The notes under the pieces: model-generated
The model's input: the letters and a program-made list of their open reading frames with translations, nothing else
Database searches by the model: none
What the model was told of the DNA's origin: nothing
Translations under genes and position numbers: made by a program
Assembly (NCBI GenBank): GCA_029532415.1
Contig: JAQOTA010000065.1
Location: forward strand, 372,001 to 436,000
Source of the DNA: Marasmius tenuissimus
Lineage: Eukaryota; Basidiomycota; Agaricomycetes; Agaricales; Marasmiaceae
DNA: 64,000 nucleotides
Reading direction: 5' to 3'
Shown: positions 12,301-22,789 of the stretch, in pieces
How the letters are laid out: the number at the start of each line of letters is the position of its first letter
Numbering within the stretch: the first letter of the stretch is position 1

Positions 12301-13221
12301 TGAGTGCACATCCCATGCCTTTGAGAATACTGAGGCCATTTCAGCTGCCATGGCTGATACATCCTCTGCTGTTTGAGGCTCCAGCCACGTTAATGCCTGG
12401 AGTCCATCAATTATGTCGGCGAGGAATTTATCTTCCTCCTCCCCCCCTTTGGGGAGGGCACGACGCTGTATTTCTGGGATGTCTCCCATATCTAGTGTTA
12501 CAGAAACTGGGATATGATCCGATGGTCCCTGCAGTTCTGTCTCCCTCGTGGCCACAATTGCCAGTGAAAGAGTAGATTTGACAAACACTAGGTCTAGAAC
12601 AGACTCCCTAAGACCTTGTGTCCGTGATATGAAGGTTGGCCCCGGATTTATATACCCGGCCCTGGCCACTCCAAGTTCCCCCGCTGTTTCCAGCAGTGCT
12701 GCCACCATGCCCCGGCGCTGTGAGACGCCTGGGTCCCATTCCGGGGAATGGCAGTTGAAGTCACCCGCCATGAGCGAAAGTGAAGGCATACTACCCGCTT
12801 TGTCTTGCAAAAGACGGATGGCGGTCCCATTGTCATCAGAGTAGACATTGGCTAGACATTCGGTCTCGCCTCTGTAGAACAGAGACATGACTAGTACATC
12901 GCGGTGGTCAATGACATCCCTGCGCATTGCAGGCCTGAGGGCAGCCAGTCTCTTAGAGACATATGTGGCTACTCTCGGGCGGTCTCCCTCATCTTTCTCT
13001 GGACGGATCATTAATGTCCAAGACGGGTGATTTGGCGCGCCCACCACTCTCTCCCCTTCCGGGTCCCTAGCGGATGGTGCGTGTCTTATGAGCCGCCAAG
13101 GCGGTTCTTGGATAAACAGGATGTCAAACCGATCTTTCAACTCCTCGAGAACTACATCAAGATACATATAGTTCTTGGCGATGTTAAAACTTAAGACTCT
13201 TATCCCTTGTGTCTCAGACAT
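9346..13221 (-). CDS. LINE ORF2: endonuclease / reverse transcriptase / RNase H
   Basis: A single open frame of 1291 residues. An APE-type endonuclease occupies roughly residues 8-245, with LSFNIAKN near the start, FIQEPPW, GDFNCHSPEW and SDHIPVSV, which supply the usual Asn, Glu, Asp and His positions. Reverse transcriptase lies at about 480-780, with FRPIVLLNTVGKLIEKM, VVAFDIAQFFPSL, GVGQGSALSPVLS and the catalytic YVDDG. RNase H lies at about 1005-1140, with TDASVPQNPRH, DAELYAIRVAIS and FTDCIAAAKRAID carrying its acidic residues. A C-terminal CLCGVEPGTRAHVLYRC motif follows. The product would nick target DNA and reverse transcribe the element RNA in place. The start ATG overlaps the ORF1 stop (TAATG), suggesting re-initiation. 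No disabling change is visible. Only a few residues differ from the L7 copy. Confidence 0.92.
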   Translation of the reverse strand: MSETQGIRVLSFNIAKNYMYLDVVLEELKDRFDILFIQEPPWRLIRHAPSARDPEGERVVGAPNHPSWTLMIRPEKDEGDRPRVATYVSKRLAALRPAMRRDVIDHRDVLVMSLFYRGETECLANVYSDDNGTAIRLLQDKAGSMPSLSLMAGDFNCHSPEWDPGVSQRRGMVAALLETAGELGVARAGYINPGPTFISRTQGLRESVLDLVFVKSTLSLAIVATRETELQGPSDHIPVSVTLDMGDIPEIQRRALPKGGEEEDKFLADIIDGLQALTWLEPQTAEDVSAMAAEMASVFSKAWDVHSKASHVTKFSKPWWSEECSYALQAYRDERSQDNWAEFRRVIRTSKRKFFDSRINEIAVSNKRPWDLMEWIQQRKLPPVEAIQYNGQPCHDLDVLWRGLHGTYNSASGREVDLSVLDQLESMTERSWSRFSNAELGDALQACSSISSPGPDHLTWAHLKVILSQPECAHRILILADACINIGCWPTHFKESVSVIIPKPNKPSYSTPKSFRPIVLLNTVGKLIEKMISNRLQFDMIKFDLVHPNQFGGVRQRSTEDAGTYLSHLVRAGWAKGEMTSVVAFDIAQFFPSLNHDVLLHILSKFGFSHKLIGFFTSYLVGRSTRYRWNLFESGPNEADVGVGQGSALSPVLSSIYIAPVMKVYEIRAREVSLNTTLLSYVDDGTVVAQSKSLDDNNHSLKRAYGILFALFTAVGLILEHDKTELFHFSRARDRYDPPLDLEFAPYTGNTPLRPKETWRYLGFYFDRKLLFHEHVRYYSTKALTTVQSMRMLGNSTRGLSALHKRLLYRACVIPIATYGFRLWFFEGSKSKTALKSLNTMQRKAAIWVTGAFRTSPTGGVEALAGLIPIHIHLRKLATRADYRVATLSGTHPTRSLLRGAQVKDATPHPKSLATLTEAVRKKVKGTVMEIDKVSTKLTEEFDPTHEDANPGNRLRDRYPDRITFTEQAKDKEKSESESLAEWVTFLDRKLEILEDDPDTVVAATDASVPQNPRHQAVSAAMIYRSGDLVHQTRYASGVVTAPDAELYAIRVAISYMAMSCGESNHFVLFTDCIAAAKRAIDLSIHSGQSHSLAVCRALFDWFAGGDDRKVTFIQVPSKAKWSIHQLAHEFVRGLPPIGVGAVPQTSLDRLRQEATKAGQDAWVSRFQDPSYRGRHFYELQDLKDRPLQPSYLKGGTWLKSAAGSLSLTTRMTRCILGHAPIGEYYQRFNIQADLSCLCGVEPGTRAHVLYRCSELERGASLNRLPGLIAYLKANPRAFAFPSQAEAEGVG

Positions 13222-14462
13222 TAAGCTAGACGTGGGGTTTGAGCGGTGGGCCTTGTACCAGAACTGCGTTCACGTACCTCAGCATATTTAGCTTCAATCC
13301 AGACTCGGTCAAAGCGGTGGCGCCAGAAAGGGCAAGCCCTTTCCGTTGCGGAGTGATTGCCCCTACAATTAGGGCATACCGGCGTATGAGGACATGGCTC
13401 ATCTTCGTCGGTGGGAGGAATAGGCGGGTTAGCCTTTGGGTTGCCCTTGCAGCAGCCTGCAACAAGCCGATGCTCATCAGCTTTGTGGGGACCGCTACAT
13501 TTGGGACATCGCTGCTGCGGAGCGCGGCATGCAGAACTAGGGTGGCCCCACCTGTAGCATCTCTGGCACAGGGGGACACCTGGACTGGCTGGGGTAGATC
13601 GAACCAAACAGTTGCGCCCTTGGATATGTATTGGCTTATCCAAGAGGCGCTTTGCACGGGTTCCTGATTGAGAATCCCAAATATTGAAGAACACCGTACA
13701 GGTGGTGCTCTTAGCAGAGTTCCGGACCACCCGCGGCAGCCCCGTGAATGTAAAGTCGTTGTTCAGAGGCGATTGCGCTATGGCATTCTTCACGTCTGAA
13801 GCAGTGATGCGGTCACCTGACACAATGTCTTTGAAGTAGGGCACGTCGATAATCTTGAGATACGACGTCGAGGTAGGGAGCCCAACCCAATGGGACTCCT
13901 TGTATCTGTCCGGCACGAGGTCCAAAACCCTCCCGCGGATAATGTTCAGTGCGCTTTCATCAGCAACACCGCTTGTAGCAAGTGCCCAGCCCTCATATGC
14001 ACGAGTTGTGGCCAGCACCTTAAGAGAATGCTGCGCGCTGCGCAATGCAGCGTTCACAGTAGTAGTGAGGAGGTTGAGGCTCATTTCTGGCACCCCAACA
14101 TCCTTGGGGAACGACACCAGGACCTGTTTCCGGGTTGGTCCGGGTGTGGTGAATTTCGGAGTAGTCCGGGGCCTTTTGGTGGGCACAGGGTTTCCGGGGA
14201 TGGCGGGTCCGGGCCTACCCGGTGTCTCGGCCGACGCTGACGCGTTCGCCTGCGCCAGCGCAGCAGGTGCTCGTCGTTCTCTTCCCCTTCTCGCCGCTGC
14301 AGCAAAGGAGTATGGAGTGGTGGGTTTAGGCTTAGTGGCCAAGTTGATTCTCGGGGGGGGTCCCCTTGGATTAGGACGCTGGAATGGCACCGTAGGACGT
14401 TTCGGGAGCGGCCTTGGGCCCGTTCGCACTGGTTTATTCCCGTTGTCACCAGTGGGCTCGGT
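13221..14462 (-). pseudogene. LINE ORF1 (gag-like, zinc knuckle), 5'-truncated
   Basis: Open to the element edge but missing the N-terminal part present in L7, where ORF1 has 622 residues. The remaining sequence is Pro/Arg-rich and low complexity at first, then a folded region (about LKVLATTRAYEGWALATSG), and near the C terminus three Cys/His motifs: CQRCYRWGHPSSAC, CPKCSGPHKADEH and CPNCRGNHSATERAC. Such proteins bind element RNA. Truncation during reverse transcription (5' truncation) is the likely cause. It ends in TAA sharing its last base with the ORF2 ATG. Confidence 0.88.
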
Positions 14463-14476
14463 GGGACCATGGCTCG
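14463..14476. repeat. target-site duplication, right copy, of LINE L6
   Basis: Exact repeat of GGGACCATGGCTCG found at 8997-9010. Confidence 0.95.
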
Positions 14477-14716
14477 TGGATTTCCATGAGGGGCTATCAC
14501 TGTTGCAAAATTGTGATATGGAAAGGTGGGGGGTTGTCTATCTCTGCATCCATGTAGGTTTCAGTGGACATGGCACCCACAAGTTCATAGATGAACTTTC
14601 TGTTGACAATTGGTTTGATGGCATCAATGCTGAAACTGTGGCGATTTTCATTGTCACCCTTTCTCTGGTTGAGTCAAACTTTGCAGGATCAAATGATAGT
14701 TACCATGGGGTAACAG
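14477..14716. other. unidentified spacer between LINEs
   Basis: 240 bp of non-LINE sequence that continues, across the L6 insertion, the sequence left of 8997. It is open in one plus frame, but I recognise no protein. The large open frame from 13855 to 16107 runs through it only by chance. Confidence 0.4.
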
Positions 14717-16712
14717 CCGAGCTCTTTCACTTTAGCAGGGCTAGGGAGCGATACCACCCACCCCTAGATTTGGAGTTTGCCCCGTACATGGGGAACACTC
14801 CCCTTCGACCCAAAGAGACCTGGCGGTACCTGGGGTTCTATTTTGATCGCAAATTGCTGTTCCATGAGCATGTGCGATACTACTCTACCAAGGCTCTCAC
14901 TACTGTACAGTCAATGAGAATGCTTGGCAACTCAACCAGGGGGCTCTCAGCCCTTCATAAAAGGCTCCTATACCGTGCATGTGTGATGCCAATTGCCACG
15001 TACGGATTTAGGCTATGGTTCTTTGAAGGATCTAGGAGCAAAACCGCTCTCAAATCCCTCAACACCATGCAGCGTAAAGCAGCAATATGGGTGACAGGTG
15101 CCTTCCGCACATCGCCTACAGGCGGAGTTGAAGCCCTTGCGGGACTCATCCCGGTTCACATTCACCTTCGTAAACTTGCCACCAGGGCAGATTACAGGGT
15201 AGCCACCTTGTCGAGCACACACCCGACAAGATCTCTACTTAGGGGAACACAAGTCAAAGACGCCACCCCGCATCCCAAGTCATTGGCCACTCTGACGGAA
15301 GCAGTCCGGAAGAAGGTCAAAGGCACAGTTATGGAGATCGACAAGGTCTCCACTAAGCTTACTGAGGAGTTTGATCCCACACACGGGGATGCAAACCCTG
15401 GCAACAGATTGCGGGATAGGTATCCTGACCGCATTACATTCACTGAGCAAGCCAAGGACAAGGAGAAGTCCGAGTCCGAAAGCCTAGCTGAGTGGATAAC
15501 ATTTCTTGATCGGAAACTCGAGTTACTCGAAGACGATCCTGACACAGTTGTTGCAGCTACTGACGCTTCGGTGCCACACAACCCCAGACATCAGGCTGTT
15601 TCAGCGGCTATGGTATACAGAAGTGGAGACGCAGTTCACCAGACCAGGTACGCTTCAGGTGTTGTTACAGCTCCAGATGCAGAGCTTTATGCTATACGGG
15701 TGGCAATTTCCTACATGGCTATGTCATGCGGGGAAAGCAACCACTTTGTATTATTTACTGATTGCATTGCTGCAGCAAAGTGGGCAATTGACCCGTCCAT
15801 ACACTCAGGACAGAGTCACTCTCTGGCTGTGTGTAGGGCGCTATCTTATTGGTTTGCAGGAGGAGATGACCGTAAGGTGACCTTCATCCAAGTACCTTCA
15901 AAAGCGAAATGGAGTATTCACCAGCTCACTCATGAATTTGTCAGAGGACTGCCCCCCGTAGGCGTGGGGGCAGTGCCCCAAACATCGCTGGACAGGCTTC
16001 GGCAAGAAGCCACAAAAGCAGGGCAGGATGCGTGGGTATTGCGCTTCCAGGACCCATCATATAGAGGCAGGCACTTTTACTGTATCTCAAGGGAGGAACA
16101 TGGTTAAGACTGGCCGCAGGGTCACTGTCATTGACCACCAAAATGACTCGGTGCATTCTCGGTGCATTCTGGGGCACACACCAATTGGAGAGTACTACCA
16201 GCGGTTCAATATTCAGGCAGATCTATCCTGCTTGTGCGGTGTGGAACCTGGGACCAGGGCGCATGTACTTCAACAATGCTCAGAACTAGAGCGTGGAAAT
16301 TCGCTTCATCGGCTTCCGGGCCTGATAGCCTATTTGAAGGCAAACCCTCGGGCGTTTGCCTTCCCCTCCCAAGCAGATGCAGAAGGAGTTGGGTAGGTCA
16401 TATGGGCTGATGTGCTGGTATTAGCTCCCCGTAGACTCTTCGGAGGGGTGTGCGGGCTCTTGCTGCCGAGCCTAGGTGGCGGGGGTGAAGGACGTGGGAG
16501 CAGGGGGCACCAGTGTGTCTGAGCCCATGATGATGCAACCCTATTTACCACATAGTGTTGGGGAAACACTGTGGATATGTTCTGAGGGGCGGTTCCTATC
16601 GAGGCGCACCTCCTTTCTAGTGGGGGATCTAGTTATTATGCATTTGTGGGATGCTGCATTTGTATATAGCGACCGGACTGTGTTCGTACACCGGTATATA
16701 AGAATATGATTC

Positions 16713-16741
<29 letters not shown>
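14717..16741 (+). mobile_element. 5'-truncated LINE (L4), plus strand
   Basis: Starts inside the reverse transcriptase region at about 14717 and runs through RNase H and the 3' UTR to a 29-nt A tail (16713-16741). The frame is open to 16107. There it is broken by a deletion of about 37 nt after the RGRHFY block, followed by a small duplication (CGGTGCATTC twice near 16150-16172); the C-terminal motif resumes in another frame to 16396. RNase H landmarks such as AELYAIRVAISYM and FTDCIAAAK remain. No target duplication was found. The tail abuts minus-strand LINE sequence (L5). Confidence 0.88.
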
Positions 16742-16746
<5 letters not shown>

Positions 16747-18045
16747 CCCTGGTTGAGTTGCCAAGCATTCTCATCGACTGTACAGTGGTGAGAGCCTTGG
16801 TAGAATAGTATCGCACATGCTCATGGAACAGCAATTTGCGATCAAAATAGAACCCCAAATACCGCCAGGTTTCTTTGGGTCGGAGCGGAGTGTTTCCCGT
16901 GTACGGGGCAAACTCCAAGTCTAAGGGTGGGTCATATCGATCCCCAGCCCTGCTAAAGTGAAAGAGTTCAGTTTTATTGTGCTCCAATATTAATCCCACC
17001 ACCGTGAATAAGGTGTATAGGATCCCATATGCCCTCTTGAGGGAATGGTTGTTATCGTCTAGCAACTTGGACTGGGCTACCACTGTGCCATCGTCCACAT
17101 AAGAGAGAAGGGCGGTGTTCAGTGACACCTCCCGAGCTCTGATTTTGTACACCTTCATTATAGGTGCTGTGTACATCAATGACAGGACTGGAGACAGGGC
17201 AGAGCCCTGTCCCACTCCCACATCTGCCTCCCACATCTGCTTCATTAGGCCATGATTCAAACAGGTTCCACCTGTATCTGGTGGACCGCCCCACAAGGTA
17301 GGAGATAAAGAATCCAATCAACTTGTGAGAGAATCCGAATTTACTCAGTATGTGTAGTAGCACATCGTGGTTGAGCGATGGGAAGAATTGAGCAATGTCA
17401 AAAGCGACAACACTTGTCATCTCCCCCTTTGCCCACCCAGCTCTCACTAGATGGGTTAGGTAGGTGCCTGCATCCTCTGTGGATCGTTGGCAGACTCCCC
17501 CAAACTGGTTGGGGTGAACAAGATCAAACTTGATCATGTCGAATTGAAGACGATTAGAAATCATCTTCTCTATGAGTTTGCCCACAGTATTCAGCAGCAC
17601 AATAGGCCGGAATGACTTTGGGGCAGAGTATGAAGGCTTGTTGGGCTTCGGGATGATGACCGAGACCGACTCCTTAAAGTGAGTTGGCCAGCAGCCGATA
17701 TTGATGCATGCATCCGCAAGCATTAATATACGATGGGCACAACCTGGCTGAGACAGAATGACTTTGAGGTGGGCCCATGTAAGATGGTCGGGCCCTGGTG
17801 ACGAGATGCTTGAGCATGCCTGTAACGCATCCCCAAGCTCTGCATTGCTGAATCTAGACCAATTTCGTTCTGTCATAGGTTCTAGCTGATCAAGCACAGA
17901 AAGGTCTACTTCCCTTCCTGACGCAGTGTTGTATGTCCCATGGAGACCTCTCCACAGATCATCGAGATCATGGCACGGCTGTCCATTGTACTGGATGGCC
18001 TCCACTGGTGGTAACTTGCGCTGTTGGATCCATTCCATTAGATCC
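16742..18045 (-). mobile_element. LINE internal fragment (L5), minus strand
   Basis: A minus-strand piece of ORF2, from the endonuclease-RT linker (EWIQQRKLPPVEAIQ) through RT motifs to the RT C-terminal region. It lacks the 3' end and starts abruptly next to the A tail of L4. The frame is broken near 17217-17242 by a 13-bp direct duplication (on the minus strand, GCAGATGTGGGAG twice). LINE-A carries exactly the same duplication at about 30369-30394. Its 5' end meets LTR-like sequence at 18045/18046. Confidence 0.85.
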
Positions 18046-18511
18046 TGACTTACTTATCTCCGACTTCCGAGATATTCCCATGCTCACTTATTCTATTCAT
18101 ATCTTCATTCCATCACCCACTTATTCATTTCTAGTTCATTTCCCTTCCAGTACATTTCTCCCCGCATTATAACCCTATATAAGCTCTATACTTCTATCCT
18201 GTATCAGAAGACTCGAGATCAACCAGGTTTCAACCAGAAATCAACTAGAATCACCCTGGATCAACCAGGATTCACCTGGATACTTCCCATCATGACTCTA
18301 ATGTCTTTCCATCTCTCTCGCAACTTGTCCTCTTAGTCTAGTAGAAGGACAGCTCAGTTCATGGTGCTGTTGGCAAAACCTTCAGCTACTGTCTGCTATA
18401 GATCTGTTGCTCCCACACTCCTTCATCTTATATCTTTCCTATCCATCTATCCGACAGCATATAAAACCCCATATCTTATCTTATTCCTATCTGATCCGCA
18501 TGATCCTAACA
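18046..18511 (+). repeat. LTR-like repeat X, first copy (5' part lost)
   Basis: Non-coding, T-rich and ends CCTAACA. A TATA box, TATATAAG, lies at 18176-18183. Downstream blocks (GTATCAGAAG, ATCAACCAGGTTTC, GTTGGC) match by eye the sequence split by element E at 42846-43055 and 45765-46018. Short tandem ATCAACCAGG/TTCAACC-like words occupy about 18213-18283. The left part appears cut by LINE L5. It sits just upstream of copia gag, but it is not the same LTR as the one at 35522, so it may belong to another element. Confidence 0.5.
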
Positions 18512-18700
18512 ATTGCCATCAACCTCTTCATTGAGTGATCAATCTATGGCATTGATGTACGTCCTTTGACAACATCAGATCTAAAGGATCCAATGCTCCT
18601 CGTTGAGCATAGCGCCCTTTATGGCTGCTCCCTGTGTTGATTAGACGCATGCTGGTGCTGTCTTTTCTAGATCCAACACCGTACCTAACACCTTACTATC

Positions 18701-19290
18701 ATGTTCAATTTCAAGAGATACTTCTCTGGTCGCTTCGATGGCACCAGTTTCCGTCAGTTCTATCCTGACAAAATGGAAGCTGTCACCAAGGCTCAAGGAC
18801 TCTATGGTCACCTCAATGGTGATGTTGCCAAGCCTGAATGTCCCAAGGGGAGGTAACGAGCTCTCCAGGTGCTGCTGAAACTACCTGGGCTGAACCCTCC
18901 GATTGTCATGAACGGCCTCTGTGACTGGGAACCTCTCAGGCCATTTCTGTGGTCAAGCGTGCTGGCAACCGTGAACCATCCTTTGGCCAGCAGCAGCATG
19001 GACAGCAGCAGTGTGGCCAACAGCATCAACCACAGCAGCAGCAGCAACGTCCTTCTTCAAACCAAAACAACGGTAAGAAGAAGAAGCAGCAGCATGGTAC
19101 CTGCAGTGGTATCAACCAGTACCAGGGTCCCAGCAATGCCAGCGGTAACAACAGTGGTAACAATCAGTCGCATGGTCAGTCCCATCTTGTGTCTTATGCA
19201 TCTGTTGTAGCTTCCCCTCCTATCTGTCCTTACTCCTCAATCACCGATCGCAGGGAACGTATTGCATTGAACGCAGTTAACAACTCCTTG
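18701..19290 (+). pseudogene. Ty1/copia gag, first part
   Basis: An ATG at 18701 opens a short frame with FDGTSFRQFYPDKMEAVTKA and GLYGHLNGD, the conserved N-terminal part of copia-type Gag. It stops at 18855-18857 after a probable internal deletion. From about 18940 another frame is rich in Gln and Asn (QQQHGQQQ and similar), Lys-rich, then reaches SYASVVASPP and RIALNAVNNSL, where LINE L8 interrupts it. It continues beyond L8 at 21307. Gag would form the particle shell; this copy is broken. Confidence 0.75.
19278..19290. repeat. target-site duplication, left copy, of LINE L8
   Basis: TAACAACTCCTTG here and again at 21307-21319 (13 bp, exact) bracket L8 inside copia gag. Confidence 0.95.
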
Positions 19291-21306
19291 TTTTTTTTTT
19301 TTTTTGAATCATACTCTTATATACCGGTGTACGAACACAGTCCGGTCGCTATATACAAATGCAGCATCCCACAAATGCATAATAACTAGATCCCCCACTA
19401 GAAAGGAGGTGCGCCTCGATAAGAACCGCTCCTCAGAACGTATCCACAGTGTTTCCCCAACACTATGTGGTAAATAGGGTTGCATCATCATGGGCTCAGA
19501 CACACTGGTGCCCCCTGCTCCCACGTCCTTCACCCCCGCCACCTAGGCTCGGCAGCAAGAGCCCGCACACCCCTCCGAAGAGTCTACGGGGAGCTAATAC
19601 CAGCACATCAGCCCATATGACCTACCCAACTCCTTCTGCTTCTGCTTGGGAGGGGAAGGCAAATGCCCGAGGGTTTGCCTTCAAATAGGCTATCAGGCCC
19701 GGAAGCCGATGAAGCGAATTTCCACGCTCAAGTTCTGAGCATCGGTGAAGTACGTGTGCCCTGGTACCAGGTTCCACACCGCACAAGCAGGATAGATCTG
19801 CCTGAATATTGAACCGCTGGTAGTACTCTCCAATCGGTGCGTGCCCCAGAATGCATCGGGTCATTCTGGTTGTCAATGAAAGCGACCCTGCGGCCAACTT
19901 TAACCATGTCCCTCCCTTGAGGTACGATGGCTGGAGAGGCCGATCTTTTAGATCCTGTAGCTCGTAAAAGTGCCTGCCTCTATATGATGGGTCTTGGAAG
20001 CGTGATACCCACGCATCCTGCCCTGCTTTTGTGGCTTCTTGTCGAAGCCTATCCAGCGATGTTTGGGGCACTGCCCCCACGCCTACGGGGGGCAGTCCTC
20101 TGACAAATTCGTGAGCGGCCTGGTGAATACTCCATTTCGCTTTCGAAGGTACCTGGATGAAGGTCCCCTTACGGTCATCTCCTCCTGCAAACCAGTCAGA
20201 TAGCGCCCTACACACGGCCAGAGAGTGGCTCTGTCCTGAGTGTATGGACGGGTCAATTGCCCGCTTTGCTGCAGCAATGCAATCCGTAAATAATACAAAG
20301 TGGCTGCTTTCCCCGCATGACATAGCCATGTAGGAAATCGCCACCCGTATAGCATAGAGCTCCGCATCTGGAGCTGTAACAACACCTGAAGCGTACCTGG
20401 TCTGGTGAACTAGGTCTCCGCTTCTGTATATCATGGCCGCTGAAACAGCCTGATGTCTAGGGTTTTGTTGCCAGGGTTTGCATCCTCGTGTGTGGGATCA
20501 AACTCCTCGGTAAGCTTAGTGGAGACCTTGTCGATCTCCATAACTGTGCCTTTGACCTTCTTCCGGACTGCTTCCGTCAGAGTGGCCAATGACTTGGGAT
20601 GCAGGGTGGCGTCTTTGACTTGTGTTCCCCCAAGTAGAGATCTTGTCGGGTGTGTGCTCGACAAGGTGGCTACCCTGTAATCTGCCCTGGTGGCAAGTTT
20701 ACGAAGGTGAATGTGAACTGGGATGAGTCCCGCAAGGGCTTCAACTCCTCCTGTAGGTGATGTGCGAAACGCACCTGTCACCCATATTGCTGCTTTACGC
20801 TGCATAGTGTTGAGGGATTTGAGAGCGGTTTTGCTCCTAGACCCTTCAAAGAACCATAGTCTAAATCCATACGTGGCGATAGGTATCACACATGCACGAT
20901 ATAGAAGCCTTTTATGAAGGGCTGAGAGCCCCCTGGTTGAGTTACCAAGCATTCTCATTGACTGTACAGTAGTGAGAGCCTTGGTAGAATAGTATCGCAC
21001 ATGTTCGTGGAACAGCAATTTGCGATCAAAATAGAACCCCAAGTACCGCCAGGTTTCTTTGGGTCAAAGCGGAGTATTTCCCGTATACGGGGCAAACTCC
21101 AGATCTAGGGGTGGGTCATATCGATCCCTAGCCCTGCTAAAGTGAAAGAGTTCGGTTTTATCGTGCTCCAGTATTAACCCTACCGCCGTAAACAAGGCGA
21201 ATAGGATCCCATATGCCCTCTTAAGGGAATGGTTGTTGTCGTCTAGCGATTTGGACTGGGCTACCACTGTGCCATCGTCCACATAAGAGAGGAGGGTGGT
21301 GTCCAG
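19291..21306 (-). mobile_element. 5'-truncated LINE (L8), minus strand
   Basis: Bounded by a 13-bp TSD. A tail of 15 A is seen as T at 19291-19305. Reading on the minus strand it has the RT C-terminal part (21306-20431), RNase H (20434-19622) and the 3' UTR. It is defective: a CGA-to-TGA nonsense change at about 21064-21066 (also present in LINE-A at 30726) and a deletion of about 150 bp near 20465 that removes sequence between NPGN and the RNase H domain. RNase H landmarks ELYAIRVAISYM and FTDCIAAAKRAID are intact. Confidence 0.9.
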
Positions 21307-21950
21307 TAACAACTCCTTGTGTGCTGAGATTGCCAGCGCCCCTCCTGTTCGTGCTATGGGATCACTGCCCCCAGCTCACTTCACCAGTCACTGGGACAAG
21401 TCGTGTGACAGCACAGTCCCTAAGCCAGCTGTCAAGAAGAACCTGGCTGCCATGCAGTCCTTCACTGGTTTCAAGCCATCTCAGTCAGTATTTGATGATG
21501 TCCGTGAACCGTGTTCCCTTGCTGACAGACTTGGTGCCTCTAAGATGGTGCGGTATCTCAAGCCCTTCAAACAGATTGTCACGTCCACCGCCAATCGCTT
21601 GCTCCAGGATTGTATCACACAGCCTCGTGCGTTCTCATCCAAGTGAGTTCTGGAGGACGGTTCAGAAGTTGAGGGAGCTGGATGTCCTTCTCCTACTTTT
21701 TCTAAACGCTCTCGCAGCCTTGATCCTGACAAAGATGTAGAGATGGACTGGGGTTCTGACAATAGTATGGAAGACATGACCTCTCTGTTTGGTAATGATG
21801 TTCACAACGATATTGCCAAAGCTGCAGGGGTTGAGGATGTCCCGGATGACGTCTCTCTTGGATCTTCCCACGATGACGGGCAAGTTCCATACCTTGACCT
21901 GCTTTCCCAAACTGATACGACCCTACAGCGATGCTCCTAATTAGTTGGTA
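21307..21950 (+). pseudogene. Ty1/copia gag, second part
   Basis: Resumes gag after LINE L8. The frame to 21646 contains VFDDVREPCSLADRLGASK and LKPFKQIV. The same SLADRLGA-K pattern is found in the other copia copy at about 39598-39630, so this is a shared Gag domain. A frameshift after 21640 moves to a frame with DVEMDWGSDNSMEDM and an acidic DDVSLGSSHDDGQVPYL tail, ending with a stop at about 21938. The Cys-rich part expected before the protease is only partly kept (CTQCKGKK at about 22029). Confidence 0.7.
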
Positions 21951-22024
21951 TCAGTAGTTCGTGCAGTAGTTGTAGTGATCTGGAATCACTTGTATATTAT
22001 TGTCATGCAATCAGTTCCCACTTT

Positions 22025-22789
22025 GTGGGGTGTACTCAATGTAAGGGAAAGAAAAGTGTGAACAATGCACAGGGTTGGCTCCTTGATTCTGGTGCCTCCT
22101 CTCATTTCACAAATGATATGAATGATTTTGCTGAATATGAATCACTTGATGGTCCTATCGTGAATACTGCAAATAAGGGCAACCCTATACAAATCAAGGG
22201 TAAAGGCACAGTCTTCATTAAGCATAACGTTGAAGGACATGATGGGAAACTTACTGAGCGCGTTTTGCGTCTCTATCCTGTCTATTACATACTGCAATTG
22301 GATATACACTTGCTATCCATGGGAGAGTTCCTTCAAGATGGTCTTTCAATTCGTGGAAACGCAAACAAATTGGCCTTCTACTCATCACAGCGACGACAGT
22401 CGCTTGTTTCCTACCCTCATATGCCTGGTCAAACCATTTATTGGGTGCACTTGCGGAAAGCATCTGCTGAGGTTTTAATGGCCAAGTTGGTTGTTTATAA
22501 CGTCGACTATGATATTGAGCACAGACGCTTTGGGCATCCATCAGATAAAGCCCTGAATAAAGCTCAGAAACATACGCAAGGTTTCCCACTTGACCTTAAA
22601 ATGCCTACTAAGAAGACACCTTTGTGTCGTGGTTGTGCTGAAGGCAAGATGCATGAAAAATTGTTCCCCAACTCTACTACAAGAGCTTCTAAACTGTTTG
22701 AACGCATACATTCGGATCTGAAGTCGTACCCAGCTGAATCGTATCACCGGTACAAGTACTACATCTCTTTTCTTGATGACTGCATGTCC
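22025..22789 (+). pseudogene. Ty1/copia pol, protease and integrase start
   Basis: Aspartic protease motif LLDSGASSHF near 22080-22110, followed by a pre-integrase zinc region HRRFGHPSDKALNK with LCRGCAEGKM (HHCC type), then SDLKSYPAES and YYISFLDDCMS, where LINE-A is inserted. The frame is open on this side. It continues after LINE-A at 32683 with YVWTSKLKTK, giving a smooth integrase core start. Copia Pol cleaves itself, then reverse transcribes and integrates the element. Confidence 0.88.
22775..22789. repeat. target-site duplication, left copy, of LINE-A
   Basis: GATGACTGCATGTCC, repeated exactly at 32683-32697 after the A tail of LINE-A (15 bp). Confidence 0.95.

Larger units (their letters stand above)
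9011..14462 (-). mobile_element. LINE L6, near full length, minus strand
   Basis: A non-LTR retrotransposon bounded by a 14-bp TSD. In reading order (minus strand) it has a 5'-truncated ORF1 (about 14462-13221), an overlapping ORF2 (13221-9346), a 3' UTR of about 320 bp and an A tail seen as 19 T at 9011-9029. Compared with the full copy L7 (23609-29820) it lacks about 757 bp at the 5' end, including the start of ORF1. The layout of zinc-knuckle ORF1, then endonuclease, reverse transcriptase and RNase H in ORF2, resembles the fungal Tad-like clade, but I cannot confirm the clade without a tree. Confidence 0.93.

Noticed and set aside
13855..16107. A 750-codon plus-strand ORF that could be taken for a large gene
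   Set aside because: It is antisense of LINE L6 ORF1, then spacer, then the frame of LINE L4. Its parts belong to different elements and strands.
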